From assembly GCA_021204045.1 (NCBI GenBank), contig JAJQAA010000044.1, positions 50,221 through 114,220 on the forward strand: a DNA stretch of 64,000 nucleotides. Direction: 5' to 3'. Positions 1 through 9,170 of this stretch are shown piece after piece. The notes beneath the pieces are model-generated. The model worked only from the letters and a program-made list of their open reading frames with translations. It made no database searches and was not told where the DNA came from. Each line of letters begins with the position of its first letter. Within the stretch, counting starts at the first letter, position 1. This DNA is from Clostridiales bacterium. GTDB taxonomy: Bacteria; Bacillota; Clostridia; Lachnospirales; Lachnospiraceae. The position numbers and the translations under genes were made by a program.

Positions 1-516
1 GGCAATTCGATCGGCCTGTCGGTCACGACGTTTGTCAGCCAGAATGTTGGCGCGAAAGATTACAGGCGCGCGTTTTCCGGCATTAAGACGGCGATGCTTT
101 TATGTCTTGGCTTCAATATAGTGATTGGTATTCCGATTTATTATTTCGCTCCGTATTGTGTGCGGCTGTTCAGTGCCAACGAGGGAGCAATCTATTATGG
201 AACCATGCTGATACATGTGATGATTCCGCTGTATTATGCGCAGTCTCTTCATAATGTATTCGGGAATGTTGTTCGCGGTTTTGGAAAATCAGTGGTTACA
301 ATGATTACGGCAATTACCGCAATGGTTGTTTGCAGACAGATTTTTCTGGCAATTGCGATGAACATTGATTACCGGCTCGAGTTTGTCTTTTTCGCTTATC
401 CGTTTGGATGGATCTGTGCGGCAGTCTTTGAGGCGGCCTATTTTCTGTTTGCGATTCTGAGACCGATAAAAAAATCGGAAAATAAGGAAAAAACAGAGTC
501 GTGGACGCGTACATAA
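1..516 (+). CDS. MATE family efflux transporter, C-terminal part (5' end outside window)
   Basis: The frame is open from base 1 and ends at TAA 514-516, so only the last ~171 residues are present. The opening residues FVSQNVGAKDYRRAF are the typical MATE (MOP superfamily) loop, where V-Q-N-G-A precedes a short charged stretch. Four to five hydrophobic segments follow, and the tail is a Lys/Glu-rich cytoplasmic end. MATE proteins export cationic drugs or metabolites using Na+ or H+ gradients; the substrate cannot be told here. The next gene starts 51 nt downstream on the same strand and may be co-transcribed. Confidence 0.85.
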   Translation, partial: GNSIGLSVTTFVSQNVGAKDYRRAFSGIKTAMLLCLGFNIVIGIPIYYFAPYCVRLFSANEGAIYYGTMLIHVMIPLYYAQSLHNVFGNVVRGFGKSVVTMITAITAMVVCRQIFLAIAMNIDYRLEFVFFAYPFGWICAAVFEAAYFLFAILRPIKKSENKEKTESWTRT

Positions 517-567
517 TTTTTTTCTTCCTTCACATACTAAGAGAAAACGTGAAAGGAGACAACGATT

Positions 568-942
568 ATGAGGAAAATCAGAATGATATCCTGCGTCCTG
601 CTGTTTGCTGCGGCGATATTGTGTTTGACAGGCTGCAGCAACAGGAAAAGTTCCGGACAGGAGAGCAGTACGGAGCAAACGACAGCCGCTCAAACGACCA
701 CAGCGGGGAGTGGGAGCGGGACATCGGAGGGCAGCGGAAGCGGTTCCGGCAGTGCTTCTGAGGGTACTTCCGGCAATACTTCGGGAAGCACCTCCGGCAG
801 TACTTCCGGAAACACTATGACAGGCAATGGCGAGAGCGGCGGCGTCATCGACGGCGTGATTGATGATATCGGCGAGGGAATTGAGAATGCGACCGGGGAC
901 GGTGCCGCGATGGGCACGGCGGCCTCGGGCGAGGCGGATTAG
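568..942 (+). CDS. Small Ser/Gly/Thr-rich lipoprotein of unknown function
   Basis: This 124-aa protein has a clear lipoprotein signal: MRKIRM, a hydrophobic stretch, then lipobox LTGC with the lipidated Cys near residue 23. The mature part is almost entirely Ser, Gly, Thr and Glu, with short S-G-N-T-S-G repeats (about residues 45-85), and ends in a mixed acidic segment. It looks like an extended, disordered surface protein or linker rather than an enzyme. A GAAAGGAGA site (549-557) precedes ATG 568. I do not recognise a family. Confidence 0.7.
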   Translation: MRKIRMISCVLLFAAAILCLTGCSNRKSSGQESSTEQTTAAQTTTAGSGSGTSEGSGSGSGSASEGTSGNTSGSTSGSTSGNTMTGNGESGGVIDGVIDDIGEGIENATGDGAAMGTAASGEAD

Positions 943-970
943 CTGAAATAAAAGAGAAGTTGTGGGCTGG

Positions 971-1003
971 AGAGGCCGGGCAGGTGGTGCCCGGTCTCTC
1001 TTT
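971..1003 (+). terminator. Hairpin terminator after the lipoprotein gene
   Basis: Arms 971-982 (agaggccgggca) and 988-999 (tgcccggtctct) pair over 12 bp with one G-T wobble around a 5-nt loop. The following T-run is short (CTTT), so termination may be moderate. Confidence 0.6.
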
Positions 1004-1156
1004 GCATCGAAAAATCGGAACCAAGAATCCGACGTTCTTGAATTACTTGTTGTATTTTACGTTAGCATGTGATAAGCTGTTTTGACAGAGCCTGTTGGAA
1101 ACTGGAGAGATTCGTGCCGGGTGTATGGCAAAATTATCTGAATGGGGGATATACAG

Positions 1157-2116
1157 ATGAAAAATGTACGAAATGAAATCGTGATATATGAATCCTCGGA
1201 TGGCGCTGTGAAGCTGCCTATCCGGGTTGATTATGGAGAGGAAACGGTGTGGCTTAACCGTGCGCAAATAGCGGAGTTGTTTGACCGGGATATTAAAACG
1301 ATAGGTAAGCATATCAATAACTCATTGAAAGAAGAGCTTACGGATCAAGTGGTTGTCGCAAAATTTGCGACAACCAGCCCACATGGAGCGATTGAGGGGA
1401 AAGTACAGACTCATATGACGGAATTTTATAACCTGGACGTCATCATTTCCGTCGGCTACCGTGTTAAATCCAAGCGGGGCATTGAATTCCGCAAATGGGC
1501 GAACGCTGTGCTGAAAGATTACATAATGAAAGGATATGCCGTTAACCATAACCGTATCAAAGAACTTGGAGAGGTGATACGGATTATGAAGCGGACAGAA
1601 CAGACCCTGGATGCAAAGCAGGTGCTGTCTGTTGTTGAAAAATACAGCGCGGCGCTGGATATGCTGGACGACTATGACCACCAGAGAATGAAGCGTCCCA
1701 AAGGCAATGAAGCGGTATATGTTCTTACTTATGAAGAATGCCGCAAGGTAATCGATCAGATGAAGTTTTCATCACAGTCATCACTTTTCGGGAATGAAAA
1801 AGACGACTCTTTTAAGGGCAGTATCGGGAATATTTATCAGAGCTTTGGTGGGCAGGATCTATATCCGAGCATTGAGGAAAAAGCCGCAAATCTTTTATAC
1901 CTGATTACAAAGAATCACAGCTTTTCCGATGGGAACAAACGGATTGCCGCAACGATATTTCTGTATTTTCTTGATAAAAACGGTATTTTGTTTGTGGGTG
2001 ACGAGAAGCTGATCGATGACCATACACTGGTTGCTTTGACAATTTTGATAGCGGAGTCAAGACCGGAAGAAAAAGAAATGATGATTACCGTGATTATGAA
2101 CTGCATTTGCGGTTGA
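1157..2116 (+). CDS. RhuM-family protein with C-terminal Fic/DOC domain
   Basis: The N-terminal half (about residues 1-130) matches the RhuM/virulence-protein family: V-W-L-N-R-A-Q-I-A-E-L-F, followed by the T-H-M-T-E-F-Y-N-L-D-V-I-I-S-V-G-Y-R-V core. The C-terminal half carries a Fic-type motif HSFSDGNKRIA at about residues 254-264, closer to Doc (HxFxDGNKR) than to classical Fic (HPFxxGNGR). Fic/Doc enzymes modify proteins by AMP or phosphate transfer; the target is unknown. ATG 1157 is preferred over ATG 1142 because GGGGGA (1144-1149) sits correctly before it. Base composition is more AT-rich than the pur genes, and the location beside an unknown gene suggests acquired DNA. Confidence 0.8.
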   Translation: MKNVRNEIVIYESSDGAVKLPIRVDYGEETVWLNRAQIAELFDRDIKTIGKHINNSLKEELTDQVVVAKFATTSPHGAIEGKVQTHMTEFYNLDVIISVGYRVKSKRGIEFRKWANAVLKDYIMKGYAVNHNRIKELGEVIRIMKRTEQTLDAKQVLSVVEKYSAALDMLDDYDHQRMKRPKGNEAVYVLTYEECRKVIDQMKFSSQSSLFGNEKDDSFKGSIGNIYQSFGGQDLYPSIEEKAANLLYLITKNHSFSDGNKRIAATIFLYFLDKNGILFVGDEKLIDDHTLVALTILIAESRPEEKEMMITVIMNCICG

Positions 2117-2168
2117 AGGCAACCGTATTGAGGGAAAAACGCTGAATTTGAATGACGCGATGCGTTGA
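2103..2168 (+). pseudogene. Out-of-frame 3' remnant after the RhuM-Fic gene
   Basis: In the frame next to the RhuM-Fic stop, an open stretch encodes FAVEGNRIEGKTLNLNDAMR and then stops at 2166-2168. The EGNRIEG segment recalls the N-terminal Fic signature (IEGN). This suggests either a frameshifted original C-terminus or a scrap of a neighbouring gene. There is no start codon or ribosome site of its own. Confidence 0.3.
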
Positions 2169-2254
2169 AAAACTCCTGGGAAACCTGTGGAAATATTGTA
2201 AAATCCGGAAAAATGTGTTATGGTAGCAACGTGGCAATAAAAAGGAGGCAGTGG

Positions 2255-2632
2255 ATGAGCATGCTTTCGCTGTGCCGTCAGCCGCTTGGCGGGAGGCGGC
2301 CCTGGCGTTACCGGAGGTTTTGCGCGGGTGGTTCCGTGCGGCGCCGTTTTGGCGGCAGTGCTTTGCTGCGGTGTATGCTGGGCGCGGCGCTGGCGTTGGA
2401 GTGCGCTTACGGGTTTTTGATTTTCGGAATGCCGGACGCGGAATGTCTGACTGGTCTGCTGCCGGAAAAGTGGATCTCCATTTCCTGTGACGAGGAGGTC
2501 TGGTACCTGGAATGGCCGGGGGAAGACGCGGAGCATGAGGAGGTCAGCGGCATCCGTTTCCTGCCGAAAACCTGGGAAATCCAGTATTACCACAGAGATG
2601 AGACCGTGAAAGAATCGGTTGCAAATCCATAG
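2255..2632 (+). CDS. Hypothetical protein with one membrane segment
   Basis: The predicted protein is 125 aa, starting at ATG 2255 behind AAAGGAGG (2241-2248). An Arg-rich N-terminus (about residues 12-32) is followed by one hydrophobic segment (SALLRCMLGAALALECAY, about 34-51), then a soluble acidic/tryptophan-rich tail. The Arg-rich front predicts that the C-terminal part faces outward. I do not recognise the family. A second frame (GTG 2251) is also open for about 80 codons, so the true frame is not certain. The pur promoter lies at its 3' end. Confidence 0.45.
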   Translation: MSMLSLCRQPLGGRRPWRYRRFCAGGSVRRRFGGSALLRCMLGAALALECAYGFLIFGMPDAECLTGLLPEKWISISCDEEVWYLEWPGEDAEHEEVSGIRFLPKTWEIQYYHRDETVKESVANP

Positions 2633-2647
2633 ACGGTGTATTATAAT
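2619..2647 (+). promoter_or_regulatory. Sigma-A-type promoter of the purC operon
   Basis: TTGCAA (2619-2624), 17-nt spacer, TATAAT (2642-2647). The predicted start is near 2654, six bases before the palindromic leader element. Confidence 0.65.
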
Positions 2648-2659
2648 GCTTCCGTAATA

Positions 2660-2802
2660 ATTCGGGACGGCGCGATCTCAGACAGGAAAATCTGCGTCAA
2701 GCTTGCTTGTAAGCAGATTTTCCTGCCTGAGATCACATCGGAGGAATCTCCGATGCTTCTTGGCGCGGCTTTCAGCCGTGCCAAGAAGACGCCGTCCGGA
2801 AT
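2660..2802 (+). other. 143-nt palindromic cloverleaf element in the pur leader
   Basis: An outer stem 2660-2672/2790-2802 pairs 12 of 13 positions and encloses three hairpins. Hairpin A is 2674-2695/2713-2734 (21 of 22 pairs, extended inward by CAAGC/GCTTG). Hairpin B is 2736-2743/2748-2755 (8 perfect pairs, GAAT loop). Hairpin C is 2756-2770/2774-2788 (14 of 15 pairs, TTC loop). Together they make a four-way junction using almost every base. This is too perfect for most riboswitches and fits either a mobile palindromic repeat or a rigid structured leader. A reading frame happens to stay open through it into purC. Confidence 0.75.
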
Positions 2803-2884
2803 GTCAGAGTTCCAGAAGTATATTCTGAGTTGCGAATTGTTTAAAAAATCATATCATCAATCTGAGAAGGGACCGGTGGATACG

Positions 2885-3595
2885 ATGGAGAAAAAAGAGT
2901 TACTGTACGAGGGAAAGGCGAAAAAGGTCTTTACGACGGAGGATCCGGACGTACTGATTGTTTCCTACAAGGATGACGCGACCGCATTTGACGGCATGAA
3001 GAAGGGGACGATCGTCGGCAAGGGCGCGATCAACAACCGTATGACCAACCACATTTTCCGCCTGCTGGAGAAAAAGGGCGTGCCGACGCATCTGATCGAG
3101 GAGTTAAACGACCGCGAGACCGCCGTGAAGAAGGTGGAGATCGTGCCGCTGGAAGTGATTATCCGCAACTATTCTGCCGGAAGCTTCGCCAAGAAGATGG
3201 GCATGGAAGAGGGAATCCGTTTTTCCCGCCCGACGCTGGAATTCAGCTACAAAAACGACGACCTGCATGATCCGTTTATCAACAGCTACTACGCGCTGGC
3301 GCTGGATCTGGCGACGGAGTCGGAGATTGCGGCGATCACGAAATATGCCTTTATTGTCAACGAAGTGATGTCGGAGTATTTTGACAGTCTGGGTATCGAC
3401 CTGATTGATTTCAAGATTGAGTTTGGCCGTCTTGCAGACGGTACGATCATCCTTGCGGACGAGGTTTCCCCGGACACTTGCCGTCTGTGGGACAAGGAGA
3501 CGCACGAGAAGCTGGACAAAGACCGTTTCCGTCGTGACCTTGGCAATGTGGAGGACGCTTACAATGAAGTGTTCCGCCGTCTTAACATCCAGTGA
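2885..3595 (+). CDS. purC: Phosphoribosylaminoimidazole-succinocarboxamide synthase (SAICAR synthetase)
   Basis: PurC joins aspartate to CAIR using ATP in de novo purine synthesis. The 236-aa length is normal. The N-terminus [14 protein letters not shown] and the later [25 protein letters not shown] and [15 protein letters not shown] blocks are family signatures. ATG 2885 gives the usual N-terminus, but the ribosome site GAGAAGGGA (2863-2871) is better spaced for GTG 2876, which adds three residues. The open frame continues upstream through the palindromic leader, which would mislead start prediction. The gene is first in the purC-F-B-A order; its stop overlaps a possible GTG start of purF. 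Confidence 0.95.
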   Translation: MEKKELLYEGKAKKVFTTEDPDVLIVSYKDDATAFDGMKKGTIVGKGAINNRMTNHIFRLLEKKGVPTHLIEELNDRETAVKKVEIVPLEVIIRNYSAGSFAKKMGMEEGIRFSRPTLEFSYKNDDLHDPFINSYYALALDLATESEIAAITKYAFIVNEVMSEYFDSLGIDLIDFKIEFGRLADGTIILADEVSPDTCRLWDKETHEKLDKDRFRRDLGNVEDAYNEVFRRLNIQ

Positions 3596-3660
3596 AGAAT
3601 CATTCGGTGAAGGACCATCCAGTGAAGACAGCATTCAGTGAAGAGAGGAACCGCAGCCTG

Positions 3661-5103
3661 ATGAATGAAGAGAGATTACCGGAGGTTTCCGATCAGCCGC
3701 ACGAGGAGTGCGGCGTCTTCGGCATATATGATTTTGATGGCAATTCGGTGGCGTCGACGATTTATTATGGGTTGTTTGCGTTGCAGCACTGTGGCCAGGA
3801 GAGCTGCGGTATCGCGGTCAGTGATACCGCCGGTCCGAAGGGCAAAGTAAACGCTTATAAGGGCATGGGACTCTGCAACGAGGTGTTTACGCCGGAGATT
3901 CTTGACCGTTTACAGGGCAATATCGGTGTTGGCCATGTCCGTTACTCGACGGCCGGCAGCAGCACCCGCGAAAATGCCCAGCCTCTGGTGCTCAATTATA
4001 TCAAAGGCACGCTTGCCCTGGCGCACAATGGCAATCTGGTCAACGCGCCCGAGCTGCGCAGAGAACTGGAGTATGGAGGCGCGATTTTCCAGACGACGAT
4101 CGATTCCGAAGTCATTGCCTACCACATTGCACGCGAACGTGTGCGCACGCCCAATGTCGAGAGCGCCGTTGCGAACGCGATGAAGAAGATTTCCGGCGCG
4201 TATTCGCTGGTGATCATGAGTCCGCGCAAACTGATCGGCGCGCGCGATCCCTTTGGTTTCCGTCCGCTGTGCATTGGCAAAAAGGACAACGCCTGGATCA
4301 TCGCCTCGGAGAGCTGTGCGCTTGACATGATCGGCGCGAAATTCGTGCGCGATGTGGAGCCGGGAGAGATCGTCACGATCACGAAAGAGGGACTCCAGTC
4401 GGATCGTTCGCTTTGTCTGCCGGATCCTTCAAAGCAGGCGCGCTGTATTTTTGAATATATCTATTTTGCACGTGCGGACAGCGTTTTTGACGGGATCGGC
4501 GTTTATCACTCACGAATTTATGCAGGCCGTTGTCTGGCGGTGGATTCGCCGGTGGACGCGGATATCGTGGTGGGTGTCCCGGAGTCAGGGATTGCCGCCG
4601 CGCTGGGTTATGCGATGGAATCCGGCATCCCGTACAGTACGGCGTTCGTGAAAAATTCCTACGTTGGCCGTACCTTTATCAAACCAAAACAGAGCAACCG
4701 TGTCTCCGCGGTCAGAGTAAAGCTCAATGTCCTGAGAGAAGCGGTGGCCGGTAAACGGGTGGTCATGATCGACGATTCGATTGTGCGCGGGACGACGAGT
4801 CATCTGATTGTCGGTATGCTGCGGGAAGCGGGAGCCACGGAGGTCCATATGCGGATCAGTGCTCCGCCGTTTCTGCATCCCTGCTATTTTGGCACGGACA
4901 TTCCCTCCGAGGATCAGCTGATTGCGCATGGCAAGACGGTAGAGGAGATTCGCGAACAGATCGGCGTCGACAGCCTTTCTTATCTCAGAATGGAGCGGCT
5001 GCCCGAGATGGCCGGAGGCCGCCCGATCTGCACCGCCTGTTTCTCCAGCGATTATCCCATCGCTCCCCCGACCGAAGACATCAGGGGCGACTATTCGAGA
5101 TAA
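3661..5103 (+). CDS. purF: Amidophosphoribosyltransferase
   Basis: PurF catalyses the first committed purine step: PRPP plus glutamine to phosphoribosylamine. Cys17, in HEECGVFGIYD, is the N-terminal nucleophile of the glutaminase domain and must be exposed by removing a 16-residue propeptide. The PRPP-binding motif VVMIDDSIVRGTTS lies in the second half. Cysteines in ARCIFEYIYF, LHPCYFGTDIP and CTACFSSDYP fit the Fe-S-containing Bacillus-type enzyme. ATG 3661 (about 480 aa) gives a normal propeptide; an alternative GTG 3592 overlaps the purC stop and would add 23 residues. AGAGAGG (3642-3648) is the nearest ribosome site. Confidence 0.95.
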   Translation: MNEERLPEVSDQPHEECGVFGIYDFDGNSVASTIYYGLFALQHCGQESCGIAVSDTAGPKGKVNAYKGMGLCNEVFTPEILDRLQGNIGVGHVRYSTAGSSTRENAQPLVLNYIKGTLALAHNGNLVNAPELRRELEYGGAIFQTTIDSEVIAYHIARERVRTPNVESAVANAMKKISGAYSLVIMSPRKLIGARDPFGFRPLCIGKKDNAWIIASESCALDMIGAKFVRDVEPGEIVTITKEGLQSDRSLCLPDPSKQARCIFEYIYFARADSVFDGIGVYHSRIYAGRCLAVDSPVDADIVVGVPESGIAAALGYAMESGIPYSTAFVKNSYVGRTFIKPKQSNRVSAVRVKLNVLREAVAGKRVVMIDDSIVRGTTSHLIVGMLREAGATEVHMRISAPPFLHPCYFGTDIPSEDQLIAHGKTVEEIREQIGVDSLSYLRMERLPEMAGGRPICTACFSSDYPIAPPTEDIRGDYSR

Positions 5104-5169
5104 GCAGACCGACACGGCGAAATAGCTTTTGACGGCGCGGCCATGCTTGCATGAGAAAAGGAGACCTTT

Positions 5170-6600
5170 ATGAACGATCGTTACCAAAGCCCGCTCTCCG
5201 AGCGCTACGCGAGCCGGGAAATGCAGTATATCTTTTCACCGGATAAGAAATTTAAGACCTGGCGGAAACTGTGGATCGCTCTGGCGGAGACAGAGAAGGA
5301 GCTCGGTCTGCCGATCACGCAGGAGCAGATTGACGAGCTGAAGGCCCATGCGGAGGACATCAATTACGATGTGGCGAAGGAGCGCGAAAAACAGGTGCGC
5401 CACGACGTCATGTCGCATGTTTATGCCTACGGACAGCAGTGCCCGAAGGCCAGGGGGATTATTCATCTGGGCGCGACCTCCTGTTATGTGGGCGACAATA
5501 CTGATCTGATCATCATGACGGAAGGTCTGCGTCTGGTGCGCAAAAAGCTTGTCAATGTGATTGCCGAGCTGGCGAAGTTCGCCGACGCATATAAGGATCT
5601 GCCGACCCTGGCGTTTACGCATTTCCAGCCGGCGCAGCCGACGACCGTGGGCAAGCGGGCGACGCTGTGGTTAAACGAGCTCTGTCTGGATCTGGAGGAT
5701 CTGGATCATGTGCTGGGTACGATGAAGCTGCTTGGCTCGAAGGGGACGACCGGTACGCAGGCGAGTTTTCTGGAGCTGTTTGAGGGCGATCATGAGAAAT
5801 GCCGTCGCGCGGATGAGATGATCGCAGCGAAGATGGGCTTTTCGGCCTGCTATCCGGTCTCCGGCCAGACCTATTCGCGCAAGGTAGATACCCGCGTGCT
5901 GAATGTGCTCGCCGGGATTGCGCAGAGTGCACATAAGTTTTCCAACGACGTGCGCCTGCTCCAGCATCTGAAGGAAGTGGAGGAGCCCTTTGAGAAGAAT
6001 CAGATCGGTTCCTCAGCGATGGCCTACAAACGCAATCCGATGCGCTGTGAGCGTATCGCTTCGCTGTCCAACTATGTGATGAGCGATGTGATCAATCCGA
6101 TGCTGGTATCCTCGACGCAGTGGTTTGAGCGCACGCTTGATGACTCAGCCAACAAGCGCCTGAGTATCCCGGAGGGCTTCCTGGCCATCGACGGCATTCT
6201 TGATCTCTATCTGAATGTGGTCGACGGTCTTGTGGTTTATCCGAAAGTGATCGAGAAACACCTGCTCGCGGAGCTGCCGTTCATGGCGACCGAGAATATC
6301 ATGATGGACGCGGTGAAGGCCGGCGGCGACCGCCAGGAGCTGCATGAGCGTATCCGCCAGCTTTCGATGGAAGCCGGGCGTAACGTCAAGGAACTGGGTC
6401 TGGACAACAACCTGCTCGAACTGATCGCCGCGGATCCGGCGTTTGGTCTCTCACTGGATGAGCTGAAAGCCTGTATGGATCCGGCCCGCTATGTCGGGCG
6501 CGCGCCGCGTCAGGTGGAAGAGTTCCTGGATGAGGTGATTCGCCCGATTCTGGAGGCAAACAAGGCGGATCTCGGCCTGAAAGCGGAAATTAATGTATAA
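5170..6600 (+). CDS. purB: Adenylosuccinate lyase
   Basis: PurB is a fumarase/aspartase-superfamily lyase acting twice in purine synthesis: SAICAR to AICAR, and adenylosuccinate to AMP. The 476-aa protein carries the superfamily signature SSAMAYKRNPMRCERI and the upstream GATSCYVGDN and T-H-F-Q-P-A-Q-P-T-T blocks. AAAAGGAGA (5156-5164) sets the start. It lies 66 nt after purF and 73 nt before purA; a hairpin sits in the latter gap. Confidence 0.95.
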   Translation: MNDRYQSPLSERYASREMQYIFSPDKKFKTWRKLWIALAETEKELGLPITQEQIDELKAHAEDINYDVAKEREKQVRHDVMSHVYAYGQQCPKARGIIHLGATSCYVGDNTDLIIMTEGLRLVRKKLVNVIAELAKFADAYKDLPTLAFTHFQPAQPTTVGKRATLWLNELCLDLEDLDHVLGTMKLLGSKGTTGTQASFLELFEGDHEKCRRADEMIAAKMGFSACYPVSGQTYSRKVDTRVLNVLAGIAQSAHKFSNDVRLLQHLKEVEEPFEKNQIGSSAMAYKRNPMRCERIASLSNYVMSDVINPMLVSSTQWFERTLDDSANKRLSIPEGFLAIDGILDLYLNVVDGLVVYPKVIEKHLLAELPFMATENIMMDAVKAGGDRQELHERIRQLSMEAGRNVKELGLDNNLLELIAADPAFGLSLDELKACMDPARYVGRAPRQVEEFLDEVIRPILEANKADLGLKAEINV

Positions 6601-6602
6601 AG

Positions 6603-6645
6603 ATGATGCCCGGGAGTGCGGGGCATAAAGCAATTCGGGCATCAT
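6603..6645 (+). other. Intercistronic hairpin between purB and purA
   Basis: ATGATGCCCG (6603-6612) pairs perfectly with CGGGCATCAT (6636-6645). There is no T-run, so it is more likely an RNA-processing or stability stem than a terminator. Confidence 0.5.
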
Positions 6646-6652
6646 AGAATGA

Positions 6653-7963
<1,311 letters not shown>

Positions 7964-7981
7964 GGATGAATTGATCGAAGA

Positions 7982-8021
7982 AAAGCGATATCTGGGTTGA
8001 TGATCAGGTATCGCTTTTTTG
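7982..8021 (+). terminator. Intrinsic terminator of the pur operon
   Basis: AAAGCGATA (7982-7990) pairs with TATCGCTTT (8009-8017) and runs into TTTTTT. It separates purA from the convergent yprB-like gene. Confidence 0.85.
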
Positions 8022-8031
8022 ACATTTGCAA

Positions 8032-9108
8032 TTACATCAGATAGTGAACCAGCTGCCGCACATACGTATCCATGCGCTTCGTATCCTCCGGATGCACATC
8101 CTCCAGCGCGACGTAGCAGAGCTTATCTTTCCGTTCCTGCTTCATGACCGGTTCCCAGAGCGGTTCCAGCTGGGGAACGAAACAGCCGTTGCGTCTGGTG
8201 TAGCAGGTTTCGGCCGTGGCCCGGACGCGGGCGCTTTTATCGACATATTCTCCGACGCTTTTGTGGATAGCATTATCCTCGTAAATGAGATAGTAATAAT
8301 TCTTATAGTCCGGGTAGAAATGTTTCAGTGTGCCGTCGCAGAGATCAATATCCAGCTGCAGGCGACTGCCGGAAACGGAGCAGTGCACGGGGGCGTGTGC
8401 GGCTTCAAAGGGCACCGGGACGGAATATTCGCTGGCGCAGGTAAGGCGCAGCTGATGAGCGGATGGCGTGCGGACGGTTTCATACGTTTCGACGAGAAAG
8501 GGATGCTCGAGCAGATCCGGATAACTGAGGATCGGCAGAATTCCCGGCATGCCTTTGAGATCATCCTCGTTGTGCAAAAGCAGCAGTTTTTCAAGCTCCG
8601 GGCGATGGTCGCGCAGCCAGGTGTGGTAGACTTCGATCAGTTCGCCGCCGGAGAAGCGGTCGCTGCGCCGGACGCCAAGAAAATGTTCGACGGCCTTCTG
8701 CTTCATGCTGTCCAGGCCGAGAAGCTTGCGGTAGGGGCGGACGCGCCGGTAGATATCGAAGCTTTCGATGTTGGAAAAATCATAAGACAGTCCATAATGA
8801 CGGCAGCGTTTACTCAGAAAGGGAAGGTCAAAGCCGTCGCCATTAAAGTGAACCAGTACGCGGAAACGGGTAAGGAAAGCAAAAAATGCGTGCAGCAGCT
8901 CCTGCTCCGCGGCAGCGTTGTCGGCAAGCCACTGGGTCAGTCGCCAGCTTCCGTCCTGATACCAGGTGCAGCCGATCAGATAAAGCTGGTCGCGGTCGCC
9001 GGAAAAACCGGTCGTCTCAATATCAAAAAACAGCAGCTCTTGGGGACGGCCGATGCGCGTGAGCGGATAGGTTTCCGGTAAATGTAAGTTTTTTTCGATG
9101 GTAATCAT
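8032..9108 (-). CDS. yprB: YprB-like ribonuclease H-fold (DEDD) exonuclease-type protein
   Basis: The 358-aa protein opens with FFDIETTGFSGDRDQLYLIG, the first acidic motif of DEDD exonucleases. It continues with F-N-G-D-G-F-D-L-P-F (second Asp motif) and HNEDDLKGM (third), the pattern of the YprB/RNase_H_2 family. The natural substrate is not established. ATG 9108 is chosen because a consensus promoter (TTGACT at 9143-9138, 17-nt spacer, TATAAT at 9120-9115) places the transcript start on this very codon; the upstream in-frame ATG 9147 lies before that promoter. No Shine-Dalgarno site is visible, so a leaderless mRNA is predicted. Confidence 0.8.
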   Translation of the reverse strand: MITIEKNLHLPETYPLTRIGRPQELLFFDIETTGFSGDRDQLYLIGCTWYQDGSWRLTQWLADNAAAEQELLHAFFAFLTRFRVLVHFNGDGFDLPFLSKRCRHYGLSYDFSNIESFDIYRRVRPYRKLLGLDSMKQKAVEHFLGVRRSDRFSGGELIEVYHTWLRDHRPELEKLLLLHNEDDLKGMPGILPILSYPDLLEHPFLVETYETVRTPSAHQLRLTCASEYSVPVPFEAAHAPVHCSVSGSRLQLDIDLCDGTLKHFYPDYKNYYYLIYEDNAIHKSVGEYVDKSARVRATAETCYTRRNGCFVPQLEPLWEPVMKQERKDKLCYVALEDVHPEDTKRMDTYVRQLVHYLM

Positions 9109-9114
9109 GATCTG

Positions 9115-9143
9115 ATTATAACGACAGAAAAAAAGCAAGTCAA
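9115..9143 (-). promoter_or_regulatory. Consensus promoter implying a leaderless yprB transcript
   Basis: On the minus strand TTGACT (9143-9138) and TATAAT (9120-9115) are separated by 17 nt. Counting to +1 gives 9108, the A of the chosen ATG. Confidence 0.65.
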
Positions 9144-9170
9144 TCAAAAATCGACACAGGAGGCAGTGTT

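Noticed and set aside
2660..2802. Known purine riboswitch in the pur leader
   Set aside because: The three-way junction with conserved loop bases is absent; the structure is a four-way palindrome.
8026..9081. 351-codon plus-strand ORF opposite the yprB-like gene
   Set aside because: The minus strand carries the DEDD motifs; the plus ORF has no family features.
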